DNA of 64,000 bases from Sipunculus nudus (GCA_026874595.1 CM049313.1:25294008-25358007), one strand, 5' to 3'; shown: positions 1 to 12,879, numbered from the stretch's first letter. Numbers and translations: made by a program. The notes: generated by a model not told the origin, from the sequence alone.

Positions 1-3000
1 AGGTGTCTAGATGTACGGGACAGTCTCAGCCCAGGAGGTATAGGTGTCTAAATGTACGGACAGTCTCAGCCCAGGAGGTATAGGTGTCTAGATGTACGGA
101 CAGTCTCAGCCCAGCATGTATAGGTGTCTAGATGTACGGACAGTCTCAGCCCAGGAGGTATAGGTGTCTAGATGTACGGGACAGTCTCAGCCCAGCATGT
201 ATAGGTGTCTAGATGTACGTGACAGTCTCAGCCCAGCATGTATAGGTGTCTAGATGTACGGGACTGTCTCAGCCAAGCATGTATAGGTGTCTAGATGTAC
301 GGACAGTCTCAGCCCAGCATGTATAGGTGTCTAGATGTACGGACAGTCTCAGCCCAGCAGGTAGGTGTCTAGATGTACGGACAGTCTCAGCCCAGCAGGT
401 AGGTGTCCAGATGTAGGCCTTTGGGACAGTCTCAGCCCAGCACGTATAGGTGTCTAGATGTACGGACAGTCTCAGCCCAGCATGTATAGATGTCTAGATG
501 TACGGGACAGTCTCAGCCCAGGAGGTATAGGTGTCTAGATGTACGGACAGTCTCAGCCCAGCAGGTATAGGTGTCTAGATGTACGGACAGTCTCAGCCCA
601 GCATGTATAGGTGTCTAGATGTACGGACAGTCTCACCCCAGCAGGTAGGTGTCTAGATGTACGGACAGTCTCAGCCCAGCAGGTAGGTGTCCAGATGTAG
701 GCTTTCGGGACAGTCTCAGCCCAGGAGGTATAGGTGTCTAGATGTTCGGGACAGTCTCAGCCCAGGAGGTATAGGTATCTAGATGTACGGACAGTCTCAG
801 CCCAGCAGGTAGGTGTCTAGATGTACGGACAGTCTCAGTCCAGCAGGTAGGTGTCCAGATGAAGGCCTTTGGGACAGTCTCAGCCCAGCATGTATAGGTG
901 TCTAGATGTACGGACAGTCTCAGCCCAGCATGTATAGGTGTCTAGATGTTCGGGACAGTCTCAGCCCAGGAGGTATAGGTATCTAGATGTACGGACAGTC
1001 TCAGCCCAGCATGTATAGGTGTCTAGATGTACGGGACAGTCTCAGCCCAGGAGGTATAGGTGTCTAGATGTCATGACAATCTCAGCCCAGGAGGTATAGG
1101 TGTCTAGATGTACGGGACAGTCTCAGCCAAGGAGGTATAGGTGTCTAGATGTACGGACAGTCTCAGCCCAGGAGGTATAGGTGTCTAGATGTACGGACAG
1201 TCTCAGCCCAGGAGGTATAGGTGTCTAGATGTACGGGACAGTCTCAGCCCAGGAGGTATAGGTGTCTAGATGTACGGACAGTCTCAGCCCAGGAGGTATA
1301 GGTGTCTAGATGTACGGGACAGTCTCAGCCCAGGAGGTATAGGTGTCTAGATGCACGGACAGTCTCAGCCCAGCATGTATAGGTTGTAGATGTACGGGAC
1401 AGGCTCAGCCCAGCAGGTAGGTGTCTAGATGTACGGGACAGTCTCAGCCCAGGAGGTATAGGTGTCTAGATGTACGAGCAGTCTCAGCCCAGCATGTATA
1501 GGTGTCTAGATGTACGGGACAGTCTCAGCCCAGCAGGTAGGTGTCTAGATGTACGGACAGTCTCAGCCCAGCAGGTAGGTGTCTAGATGTACGGGACAGT
1601 CTCAGCCCAGCATGTATAGGTGTCTAGATTTACGGGACAGTCTCAGCCCAGGAGGTATAGGTGTCTAGATGTACGGGACAGTCTCAGCCCAGCAGGTAGG
1701 TGTCTAGATGTACGGGGCAGTCTCAGCCCAGGAGGTATAGGTGTCTAGATGTACGAGCAGTCTCAGCCCAGCATGTATAGGTGTCTAGATGTACGGGACA
1801 GTCTCAGCCCAGCAGGTAGGTGTCTAGATGTACGGACAGTCTCAGCCCAGCAGGTAGGTGTCTAGATGTACGGACAGTCTCAGCCCAGCATGTTTAGGTG
1901 TCTAGATGTACGGGACAGTCTCAGCCCAGCATGTATAGGTGTCTAGATGTACGGACAGTCTCAGCCCAGCATGTATAGGTGTCTAGATGTACGGGACAGT
2001 CTCAGCCCAGCAGGTAGGTGTCCAGATGTAGGCCTTCGGGACAGTCTCAGCCCAGCAGGTAGGTGTCTAGATGTACGGGACAGTCTCAGCCCAGCAGGTA
2101 GGTGTCTAGATGTACGGGACAGTCTCAGCCCAGGAGGTATAGGTGTCTAGATGTACGAGCAGTCTCAGCCAAGCATGTATAGGTGTCTAGATGTACGGGA
2201 CAGTCTCAGCCCAGCATGTTTAGGTGTCTAGATGTACGGACAGTCTCAGCCCAGCATGTATAGGTGTCTAGATGTACGGGACAGTCTCAGCCCAGCAGGT
2301 AGGTGTCTAGATGTACGGGACAGTCTCAGCTTAGCATGTATAGGTGTCTAGATGTACGGACAGTCTCAGCCCAGCATGTATAGGTGTCTAGATGTACGGG
2401 ACAGTCTCAGCCCAGCATGTTTAGGTGTCTAGATGTACGGGACAGTCTCAGCCCAGCATGTATAGGTGTCTAGATGAACGGACAGTCCCAGCCCAGCATG
2501 TATAGGTGTCAAGATGTACGGACAGTCTCAGCCCAGGAGGTATAGGTGTCTAGATGTACGGACAGTCTCAGCCCAGCAGGTAGGTGTCCAGATGTAGGCC
2601 TACGGGACAGTCACAGCCCAGCAGGTAGGTGTCCAGATAGAGGCCTACAGGACAGTCACAGCCCAGCAGGTAACTGTCAAGATGTAGGCCTACGGGACAG
2701 TCACAGCCCAGCAGGTAGGTGTCCAGATGTAGGCCTACGGGACAGTCACAGCCCAGCAGGTAGGTGTCCAGATGTACCGTGCAGTCTCAGCCCAGCAGGT
2801 AGGGGTCCAGACGTACCGTGCAGTCTCAGCCCAGCAGGAAGGGGTCCAGATGTAGGCCTACGGGACAGTCTCAGCCCAGCAGCTAGGTGTCCAGATGTAG
2901 GCCTACGGGACAGTCACAGCCCAGCAGGTAGGTGTCCAGATGTACCGTGCAGTCTCAGCCCAGCCGGTAGGGGTCCAGACGTACCATGCAGTCTCAGCCC

Positions 3001-3175
3001 AGCAGGTAGGGGTCCAGATGTACCGTGCAGTCTCAGCCCAGTAGGTAGGGGTCCAGATGTACGGGACAGTCTCAGCCCAGCAGGTAGGTGTTCAGATGTA
3101 CGGGACAGTCTCAACCCAGCAGGTAGGTTTTCAGATGTACGGGACAGTCTCAACCCAGCAGGTAGGTTTCAGATG
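1..3175. repeat. Minisatellite, mixed 38-41 bp and 45-bp units
   Basis: About 80 head-to-tail copies of a unit of the form AGGTGTCTAGATGTACGG + ACAGTCTCAGCCCAG + CAGGT or GAGGTAT. Length classes are 38/39, 40/41 and, after about 2546, 45 bp (units with TAGGCCTACGGG). The array continues past the left edge and decays at 3150-3180. In 2546-3175 nearly all units are multiples of 3, giving a long open frame on both strands that I treat as a by-product. Confidence 0.97.
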
Positions 3176-3180
3176 TACAG

Positions 3181-3569
3181 GACGGGCTCAGTTTGCAATG
3201 TTACCGTTTAGACTGAACTGATCATGTGGTACAGTGTGATTGAGGTTGAAGCCAGGGTCGTGTCTATGCTCACAATAAATAGCCACAAGAACTGACATAT
3301 TCATAAAATGCCCATGTTTCCATGTTACGCAGCAGAAACAGCTTAAAACCATTTCCTTCCGGTGATTACGAGCCGGTTCTTAATCGTAAAATGTGACACT
3401 GGGTTTCTGTTATACCTTTATAAATATCACAAGTTCAAGTACTACACTGCAAAGGGACCCTTTAAAGGTGACAAGCTAAAATATAAATTTTATTTCCAGC
3501 CCGTGTCTACAACAGATTGACCTATTCTAAATCCATAAATTTTTAATGAAGATAAATTATTTTCTTCAG
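3181..3569. other. Intron-like AT-rich sequence
   Basis: Unique AT-rich sequence between the minisatellite and the 3' splice site at 3569. No exon or repeat was recognised. Confidence 0.4.
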
Positions 3570-4031
3570 GGGAGACTTCAAAGATCTGCCTTATCACGGT
3601 CACTGCCAGCTCTTCCCTCAATCCCAGGGTCCCATACTGTGCTCCCTAAACAGTTCATCAAGATCTCATACAGGAAGGGCATACATGACGCCGCCCACCC
3701 GGCCCCGCGGAACGACACGGTCACACTGCCCCCAGTCTATAGCAGACAGTACTCAAACCTGTGCAAGCGCCACCAGACCATGGTGGATCCCGTGATGGGT
3801 TACATCAACGCTACTGACCGCACGGTGGAGTATTACAAGAGCGACGCCCCGATCCGCGTGCTGCGTCACACCGGGCACGCCATCTGGAAGGCGGACTGTC
3901 CCTGCAGGCAGTGTCAAGGCTCAGGAAGAGTACGCAGGGATCACGAAAGCTCGGACTGTCCCCCGTGGAGGGTCTCGGTCGACTTGCAGAATGTTATTTC
4001 CATGAGGAAACCAAAACGAGAGACGGAATAA
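3570..4031 (+). CDS. Terminal exon of an unrecognised gene
   Basis: Open frame of 153 codons after a good acceptor (tattttcttcag at 3558-3569) to TAA. Its GC-rich codon use contrasts sharply with the AT-rich flanks, which argues for real coding. An ATG 24 nt upstream would read through the polypyrimidine tract and is probably not the start. Visible features: a basic Ser/Pro-rich first part; a central QYSNLCKRHQTMVDPVMGYI; then a cysteine cluster CPCRQCQGSG (C-x-C-x2-C, with a CxxCxGxG resemblance) and SSDCPPWRV near the end; basic C-terminus KPKRETE. A single CxxCxGxG is not enough for a DnaJ-type zinc domain; a secreted cystine-knot-like ligand is another possibility. Function unknown. Upstream exons are not visible; they may lie beyond the minisatellite. 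Confidence 0.6.
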   Translation, partial: GRLQRSALSRSLPALPSIPGSHTVLPKQFIKISYRKGIHDAAHPAPRNDTVTLPPVYSRQYSNLCKRHQTMVDPVMGYINATDRTVEYYKSDAPIRVLRHTGHAIWKADCPCRQCQGSGRVRRDHESSDCPPWRVSVDLQNVISMRKPKRETE

Positions 4032-4032
4032 A
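4027..4032 (+). promoter_or_regulatory. AATAAA overlapping the stop codon of the 3570-4031 exon
   Basis: The hexamer AATAAA spans the in-frame TAA (4029-4031). If used, the 3' UTR would be only about 15-30 nt. No stronger hexamer is obvious until about 4533, so use of this one is possible but unproven. Confidence 0.35.
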
Positions 4033-4268
4033 ATCATGATGAACTGGTTATATAATCAAGTTTGGCAAAGAAATCACATGGATTCACTGGTCTGCAAACT
4101 AAATTAATTCAGTTACCAGTCGTAAAACGCAGATATATTCGCATTTAAAGTCAAACTAATATAACCTACTAAACGTAATTCCACTATTTTTCCCGGTATC
4201 TCCATGATTCCAGTAATGCCAAATTCAGTACATGCACATAGCAACCTTCTGCGCCGACGTCAGATCTC

Positions 4269-4471
4269 CAGAAGCGGATCCGGGGGGGGGGGGGGGGTTG
4301 GTTCCAGGGGGTCCGGACCCCCCCTTTTTTCACCCGAAGCAACCTTTTTTAAAGGGGTTTAGACGAAATTTTGCGACCTGGACCCCCCCCCCTTTTTCGG
4401 ACCTGATGACCTTTTTAATTAGTCCTCTTGGGTTGGACCCCCCCTTTTCCTAAATCCTGGATCCGCCCCTG
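4269..4471. mobile_element. 203-bp MITE with CAGAAGCGGATCC...GGATCCGCCCCTG ends
   Basis: Imperfect terminal inverted repeats carry GCGGATCC at the left and GGATCCGC at the right. The 6-bp sequence GATCTC flanks both sides (4263-4268, 4472-4477). The interior is G-run/C-run rich and itself self-complementary. CAG...CTG ends fit a non-autonomous hAT-type element, but a 6-bp rather than 8-bp duplication is seen. A fragment of a related end (CCTGGATCCGCGCCTG) lies near 13172. Confidence 0.55.
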
Positions 4472-5161
4472 GATCTCCGTACTAATCGTGTTGAAAAATA
4501 TCTGACAAAAACCGTAGAATCATTGGAAACAGGCTTAATAAATATTATATAACAACATTGTGGAAATTATGTAGTCATCGATGGGAAAGAATTAAGTTGT
4601 CTATATTTCAAGTGACATAATTAAAGGAGGCCGACACACTTCTTGTTATTTTTGTTTATGAAAAGCAAAGCCTTTGTTTAATGTCCCATGCATAATAACA
4701 CAGCTCACGGGATTTTAGAATAAATGGTAGATCTTTAAGAATTAGGTGTCATTCAATCTCATCCAATATGAACAAGCATCCAAGAATAAGGCAATCTAGG
4801 CATTCATAACTGAGAAACTGTACTATATGGTAGAAGAGGCCAATGGCGGTGTAATACCGTATCTGCTAACATTTATAAATAAATGGTCAATCCAATTTAG
4901 TTTTAGACCAAACAATGCATATATTCAGTATGAATGAGGCATATTTATAAATAGATTTTATCCCAATAAAAGATCTGATAAGCAACCTTAATCATTCTGA
5001 ATTAAGTCAATCTTCTGTTAAATTTTTGCAAAAGAAAATCACTGATTGTGCTCTAGCGTTCGGGGGGGGGGGGGGGCGTAATTAACACCCTCCCCTGTCG
5101 GGAATTTCCCCCATGAACTTGTTTCGGCTTACTGCAACCCCCAAAATGGTTAGGCTACGGC

Positions 5162-5290
<129 letters not shown>

Positions 5291-6618
5291 TATACTGGTC
5301 TACTATTGGGCCCCCCTATGAACATTTTGTTTCGCCGCCAATGTAGGCAGGTGTGTAATTCGATAGGGCTATGGAACCCTCCTTTCCACCAATCGCCACT
5401 GTAAATTTGAGAAAGATCGAACATGGTCATTTCTAGATACTGTGCTCGAAAGGAAATCAGCAATTGTTCTGTGGCAGCCATATTGGACTTTTGGCGGGTC
5501 CATAATTAAATGCATAGTCACCAAACATCGCTGTGAATTTGAGGAAGATCAAACGTATTCTCTATTAGATACTGCGCCTGAAAGAAAATCACCGAATGTG
5601 CTCTGGTGGCCATATTTGATTTAATGCAAGTCTGTAATTAAAACAAGGCCTACAGGCCTAATGCGAACCTGTGCATTGGGAAAAACACCAGGTATAATGC
5701 TTCAATGCTGGACCATTACTTTTCATGTATATGAACAATGCAAGTACTAAACATTTTGAATAAGAAACAATTACACGAACATCACTGCTGAAATTCTGGC
5801 ATGGGTGCACACAACACTAAAAAGATTGTAGCTGGCACCACCAGTCTTGTATACAACGAAGCTATCAGAGATATAGACATATGCCCAATTTCAGACTGAT
5901 ATATCAAACCCCTCCTGAGAAAAACGCAGGGACACACACTGTGCAAAAGTCATTGGAGGTGGCGACACCTATCTTATGAGCGAGAAAGCCATCAAAGACA
6001 CATACAGGTCAAAATATTAGGCCAATACATCAAACTTACCTTGAGTCTGATGCATGGGGCTGAACAGGCTTAGGTGAGAAAGGCTATTGCCCCAAGTGAA
6101 CTGTGACAAATTGCTTGCTCAGGCTACTGCACTGAGTGAACTCATGACCTGCACCTGGCTAGACTGAGTGAACTTTTGACCTGTACCTGGCTGCACTGAG
6201 TGAACTCTTGACCTGTTGCATAATCTGACACAGTTGGAAGTCTGCCAAAGCTATAAATAGATCCAGACTGACCTCTAGCCTGTTGCCAAATCTGAAATAG
6301 TAGCCACACCATTGCATAAACTGATGCAGGGGCCCTGCCTTGAGGGGCTTGACACCCATGAAGTGATCACATGGTGCCCATGAGGTGTTCACATGTCACC
6401 CATGAGCTGATCACATGCCTTGTGCTTGGCTGCACTGAATGAACTCTTGATCTGTTGCCAAATCTGAAAGAGTTGGCAGTTTCTCAACCTATTTAAAGAT
6501 ACGGATTCAATCTTGGCCTGTTGGTATATCTGTTAACACATGCTGAAAGACTTTGGCTAAAATTTTTTTATTATTCATATTCATAAACATTTTATCAAAA
6601 TATCGAGAATAATAAAAG

Positions 6619-8443
6619 ATGACCAATGACCCCCGTACAAAAAAAGATTAATGCAGGTGGCGCCACCAATATTTGAATTTCATATATGACTCAAGTGACC
6701 AACACTGGCAAAATAATTTGGTGATGATAGCTCCGGCCGTTTCTGAGACTGTCATTTTAGTATGCTTTTTTGGACAGATGACAGTTCAACTTCCTGTAAC
6801 TCGGCCAAAATTCATCAAACATGAACCATTGGAACAAAATTGAGGGAGATGGTATAAAAGATTATTTCTGTGAAATATTGAACAATTTGGCTTGAGTGTT
6901 TCTGAGGAGAAGGTTTTAAATTTTTTTTTAGGTTTTTCTCTATGAAATTTAAGAAAATGCAGAATTTTTTAGATTGCTAATTTTTTGCATTAAATTTCAT
7001 TAGCTAGCTCCAATCATTTTCAAAATAATATAGGTTATCGTACAGAAGACAAATGCCGCCACACCATCGCGTTAGCTCACAGGTTCCCTAAAAATTATTA
7101 CAGATGCAAATTGAATGCAAAATTGTAATACAGATACATCTCACTGATGGCAAAATCTTGAATTAATTTGACTATGGATACCATTTATTTATAATCCATG
7201 TACAGCCGTCTTTATATACCTATAGACAGCTGTATACCTGTGATTGTAAACATTGCCTGGCATGAGAATTATCGAAAAATCATAAATCTACATTTTTTTA
7301 AAAGCTTTTAAAAAACATTCTTTTCAATATTAACCATAGATAACCTGAAATCTAAATGTCTGGAGGCATGATGTAATAAATGCTGATAAACTGGTGCCAG
7401 TCTAGATGTATCTGTTTCACACAGCTAACATATATGTTAAAAAGACTCCATTCAATCTTTATAATTCAGCCAAAATTAATTCTTTGGAACCATAAAAGAC
7501 AATTATTATAAGAATTTTTCAGGGGATTATTCTTGTAAAATATTAAACAAATTGGCCTCAGTAGCGTCAGTCAAAAAACGTTTTACAGGTTTATAACTAA
7601 TATGGGAAAATACAGCAAAATGGCTAAGTTAAGCTTCCAATAACTCAGCCAAAAATCACTGAACCAAAACCATTTGAACAAACTTGAATTATCAACATCC
7701 AAGGATAATTAATGTGTGAGATTTAAGAATTTGGCCCAGTGGTTTTTGAGGAGAAGATCTTTGAAGCCACTGAGCTAAAATGGGCTGTTACAGCATATGA
7801 CTAAATTTAGCTTCCCATAACTCGGCCAAAAGTCACTGAACTGAGACCATTTGAACAAACTTCAGAAAGCACTACCCTAGAATCATTTCTGTGCGATATT
7901 AAACTATTTGGCTATATGGTTTCAGAGAAGAAGTTTTTTGTAGCCCTCAGTATCATACAGGCACTGATGACCCCCGTACAAAAAAGGCCGATGCAGGTGG
8001 CGCCACCAATACCTAAATTTCAGATATGTCTCATGCAAACAACATTGGCATATAATTTGGTGATGATAGTTCCAGCCATTTCTGAGATTGTAATTTTAGT
8101 ATGCTTTTTTGGACAGATGACTAAGTTCAACTTCCTGTAACTCGGCCAAAAATCACCGAACTTAAACCATTCGAACAAACTTGAGAAAGATTGTTCCAGG
8201 GATCATTTCTGTGAAATATTGGAATATTTGGCTGAACAGTTTCGGAGAGGAAGATTTTTAAATCTTTTTTAGCTTTTTCTCTATAAAATCTAAGAAAATG
8301 CAGTTACCCAAAAATAAGCAAAATCCTATATAGTTTTTTAGATGACTAATTTTTTGCATAAAATTTCGTGATGTTACCTCTTGCCGTTTTCAAGATAGTA
8401 TGGGTTAACGTACAGACGACGCACGGACGACGGTCGACGCCAC
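6619..8443. repeat. Direct repeat pair (6619-7065 and 7964-8443) within the palindrome
   Basis: Both copies run from GACCCCCGTACAAAAAA through GGTGGCGCCACCAAT, GGTGATGATAG and TTTTTTGGACAGATGA to a CGTACAGA end. The 7065-7964 spacer has shorter related modules with ACTCGGCCAAAA-type motifs. Confidence 0.7.
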
Positions 8444-10204
8444 AGAAACGGCCAGAGCTATCATCACCAAATTTTTGCCAGTGTTGGTCACATGAGTCAT
8501 ATATGAAATTCAGGTATTGGTGGCGCCACCTGAAATAACCTTTTTTTGTTCAGGGGTCATTGGTCATCTGTACATTAATCCATAATTTCTCAGGAATAGC
8601 AGGAGCTACCATTCCCAGATTTTATGCAATAATCTGTCACATATCAAATCTTGTGGGATTCAGCTTATTTTTTTGCTATCTGCATTTACTTAGATTTCAT
8701 AGGGAAAAAGCTTCTTGTAGACGGTCCAGCCAAATTGTTCAATATTTTACAAAAATGATCCCAGAGGCAAGCCCTCTCAAGTTTGTTCAAATGGTTTGCA
8801 TTTGATGAATTTTAGTGGAGTTACACAAATTTGAACAGTCATTTGGCCAAGTAAGCATACTGACATAGTACTCTCAGAAATGACAGAAGCTAGGATTACC
8901 AGGTATTGTGCAAATGTTGGTCACATGACTCATATTTGAAATTGCAGATTTTGTGGTGCTACCTACATTGACTTGATTTTTATGGGCAAAAAACCTCCTA
9001 ATATTAGCCTCTTTCAGCTTAATGATGAAACTGTCAAGTTGAATTGTTCAATTTTTCAAAAGAATTATCCTAGGACATGGTTCTTTCAATCATATCAGAA
9101 AATACTGAGTTTGTTGATTTTTGGTTGAGTTGTGAAAAGCTTAAGTTGGTCTTATGGCCAATATAATGTCTTTTTCAAACTGAGGACTGCAGTAGTGTTC
9201 TTCTACAAAATTATTATTTCAATTATATCTTCTGTAACATTGCACAACAATTATTCTTAGGTGGCCTTTGTTCAAGTTTACTAGAATTTTTTTTGCAGAA
9301 CTATTGGACCTTTAACAATGAAAGTACTGCATCTTTTATTATTCTAGATATTTTGATAAAAAGTTTATGAATATGTCGGCTTGAAAAATTTTTTTTAGCA
9401 AAAGTCTTTCAGTATGTGTAAACAGATATACCAACAAGCCAAGATTGAATCCGTATCTTTAAATAGGTTGAGAAACTGCCAACTGTTTCAGATTTGGGAA
9501 CAGATCAAGAGTTCATTCAGTGCAGCCAGATATAGGTCAAGAGCAAGGCATGTGATCACCTCATGGGTGACATGTGAACACCTCATGGGCACCATGTGAT
9601 CACTTCATGGGTGTCAAGCCCCTCAGGGCAGGGCCCCTGCATGGGCTTATGCAATGGTGTGGCTACTATTTCAGATTTGGCAACAGGCTAGTGGTCGGTC
9701 TGGATCTATTTATAGCTTTGGCAGACTGCCAACTGTATCAGATAAGGCAACAGGTCAAGAGTTCACTAAGTGCAGCCAGGTTTGGGTCAGGAGTTCACTC
9801 AGTGCAGGAGCTGCATTCTATTTACAGCTTTGGCAGAATGCCAACTGAGTCAGATTATGCAACAGGTCAAGAGTTCACTCAGTGCAGCCAGGTAGAGGTC
9901 AAAAGTTCACTCAGTCTAGCCAGGTGCAGGTCATGAGTTCATGGGTGCTGCAGCCTGAGCAAGCAATCTGTCACAGTTCACTCGGGGCAACAGCCTTTCT
10001 CACCTAAGGCTGGTCAGACCCATGCATCAGACTCAAGGTAAGTTTGATGTATTGGCCTAATATTTTGCATGTCTATGTGTCTTTGATGTCTCGCTCGCTC
10101 ACAAGACAGGTGTTGCCACCTACCATGACTTTTGCACAGTGTTTGTCCCTGCGTTTTTCTCAGTAGGGGTTTGATATATCAGTCTGAAATTGGGCATATG
10201 TATC

Positions 10205-12208
10205 TGTCGAGGGCCAGATTATTTAAAACTGGGCCAGCCCAGATCAAAATTTTGATTTGGACCGGCCCAGATCAAAATTCTAATCTGGGCCAGACCAGTT
10301 TTAAACTGGGCCAGCCCAGATTAAAATTTTGATCTGGGCCGGTCCAGATTAAAATCCTGTGGTGAAGACTTCAGGATTTAAATCTGGTCTGGACTGATTT
10401 TAATCTGGGCTGGCCCAGATCAGAATTTTGATCTGGGCTGCTTAAGTTTATTATCCTGTGGTGGACTGATTTTAAACTGGGCTGGCCCAGATCAAAATTT
10501 TAATCTGGGCTAGTCAAGATTACAATCCTCTGGTGGACTGATTTTAAACTGGGCCTAACCAGATTAGAATCCTAATCTAATCTTAGGCTAGCTTGATTTT
10601 TATCATCTTAAATCAGATAATACAGTAAACATTTTTTTCCAGATACACCATTTTGAAGGGCACAAAACACATAATGAACAAGATCATTTAAAATATTTTA
10701 GTGAGGAAAAAGCTAATGAACAAATGTGATGTGCTTCTTTGGTTTCATCTTTTCTTCAAGCATCCAAGTTCACATTTTAACTTCACCTAAACAAACTACC
10801 ATAATTAATCACAGTTTAGAATATGTGTCAGTTCTGAGACATCTACTTGACTTTATAATAACAAAATTTTCAACTTAACCGAGATAATTTTGTTCTAAAT
10901 ATCAAAATTTCATGTGTAATATTAAATATATACATGTATAATTAAGTACCAGCTTTACCCATTTATAAGTGAACAAAAGTAATTTATCAATCTTGATGCT
11001 CATTTGGTTGAGCAGCATGACATTGTGCCCTAACATGGGGCTAGGGAGAGGTTTATGATACCATCACTGTAATTTTCAATAGCAGAAAATCCACAGCTGA
11101 GAAAATGATATGACTGTTGTCATTTGTCAGTCTCAAAAATAGAGGTGAACATGAGTGAAAATTGGAATTCAGAATTTTAATTCAGAGGGTGACAAACATG
11201 GTGGAGTTTTCACTTTGGAGTTAATAATTTAAAAAAGAGTGAATCTATTAACTGATAACTAATGTAAATTGAAGATAGTTAAATGCTGCAATACAAATAT
11301 TCTCTACCTTTAATAGTTAAAATGCTGAGTTGGTAAATATTGTTTCCACTGTTCTATCTAAATAGATATTTCAAGGGTTCTTTCCTTAATATGTAGTAAG
11401 TTATAAGTTCTAGGTCCAATATTACAATAAGTGCAAATTTTTTAATGGGTGATGAAGTGGGGAGGGGGGGGGGATCCAGACAAAAACCCCAACTTATGAT
11501 AAATGTAATTAATTTAACATATCAAATAAAATTTCGCATTTACAGGTCTTGGATAACACAAGCTTAACATTGAGAAACATATATATTAATTATTATTGAT
11601 TAAAATTTGATTTAGTTTGTTGAATTAATGCACGTTCTGCAAGCTATATTTGTAGTTTTAGCTGTAAAATACCAATGTTTAACATGAATATTTTATGATT
11701 ATATATTAGACATTTCACATAATGAGGTGAAATTACAAAATAAATATGACAGGATCCAACAAATGATATTTTCATAGAATATGAAATAAATTTATTAAAT
11801 ATTAATTTTTATTGACTTACAGTTTTACAAATTCTTTGAATTGATGAAAGGCCAGCTAGTTAAATATAGTGTAACTGAAGCCAGCATAGGGGAAGAATAG
11901 GATTCTGATCTGGGCTGGTCCAGTTTAAAATCAGTTCACCACAGGACTGTAAACTTGACTGGCCCAGATCAAAATTCTAATCTGGGCTGGCCCAGTTTCA
12001 AATCAGTCCAGACCAGATTTAAATCCTGAAGGCTTCACCACAGGATTTTAATCTGGACCGGCCCAGATCAAAATTTTAATCTGGGCTGGCCCTGTTTAAA
12101 ATTGGTCTGGCCCAGATTAGAATTTTGATCTGGGCCGGTCCAAATCAAAATTTTGATCTGGGCTGGCCCAGTTTTAAATTGGGCCAGATTCTAATCTGGG
12201 CCTCGACA
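10205..12208. mobile_element. 2.0-kb foldback-type element nested in the palindrome arm
   Basis: Ends TGTCGAGG and CCTCGACA are perfect inverted repeats, flanked by TATGTATC (10197-10204) and TATGTATA (12209-12216), a 7-of-8 target duplication. Each arm (about 10205-10560 and 11895-12208) is a run of subrepeats such as CTGGGCCAGCCCAGATCAAA that are complementary between arms. The 1.3-kb middle is AT-rich and non-coding. Removing the element restores continuity of the palindrome arm, which confirms insertion. An 8-bp duplication suggests mobilisation by an hAT-like or similar transposase supplied in trans. Confidence 0.78.
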
Positions 12209-12777
12209 TATGTATATATCTCTGATAGCTTCATTGTATACAAGACTGGTGGTGCCAGCTACAATTTTTTTAGTGTTCTGTGCAACCATGCCAGAATTTC
12301 AGCAGAGTTTGTGTAATTGTTTCTTATTCAAATTGTTTAGTACTTGCATTGTTCATATACATGAAAAGTAATGGTCCAGCATTGAAGCATTATACCTGGT
12401 GTATTTCCCAATGCACAGGTTCGCATTAGGCCTGTAGGCCTCGTCTTATAGTGAGGTAGTACCTGTTAGTATGTTCAGCCATGCTCGAGATATTTAAAAT
12501 GAACACCTGAATGTTAGTTTCTTAACTCTCAACCGGTTTATTACCCCATTATGCATAATTAATCATTTCCGTGACTGAAATCTTCAATAAATATTTACTA
12601 AAAATTTACCTATTATAGGCGTTTATATGTATTGGTTAATGAACTTTTGAAAACAACTGGCTGACCAAATTTTGTTTAAACGTTGCATGAAGACACGAGA
12701 GAAAATATATCCAATTATTCAAAGGAAGGTATACTACGGAAGCGTATTGCTGCCTCTTGGTAAAAGAAAAAGAAATT

Positions 12778-12865
12778 ATTTATCTCGTACGTACGAGATA
12801 CTATCTCGTACGTATACGACATTATCTCGTACGTATGAATTATTATCTCATACGTACGACATATA
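12778..12865. repeat. Short palindromic tandem repeat TATCTCGTACGTA
   Basis: Four or five copies of a unit containing ATCTCGTACGTACGAGA, itself self-complementary, spaced about 22-24 bp. Confidence 0.75.
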
Positions 12866-12879
12866 TATGATATATGTAT

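Larger units (their letters stand above)
5643..12450. repeat. Very large imperfect palindrome (inverted repeat)
   Basis: The left arm (about 5643-6760) reappears reverse-complemented in the right arm (about 8444-12450). Paired landmarks include GGCCTACAGGCCTAATGCG at 5646 with its complement near 12422; GTATACAA at about 5857/12237; CAGACTGATATATCAAACC at 5893/10167; GTTGGTATATCTG at 6519/9420; and GATGACCAATGACCCC at 6619/8558. The right arm is longer because of insertions at about 8580-9320 and 10205-12208. Between the arms, a direct repeat of about 450 bp (6619-7065, 7964-8443) carries the GGTGGCGCCACC box. No complete transposase frame was seen. Confidence 0.8.

Noticed and set aside
12778-12865. 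CRISPR-like spaced palindromes
   Set aside because: Units are contiguous with no unique spacers, and the context is animal nuclear DNA.
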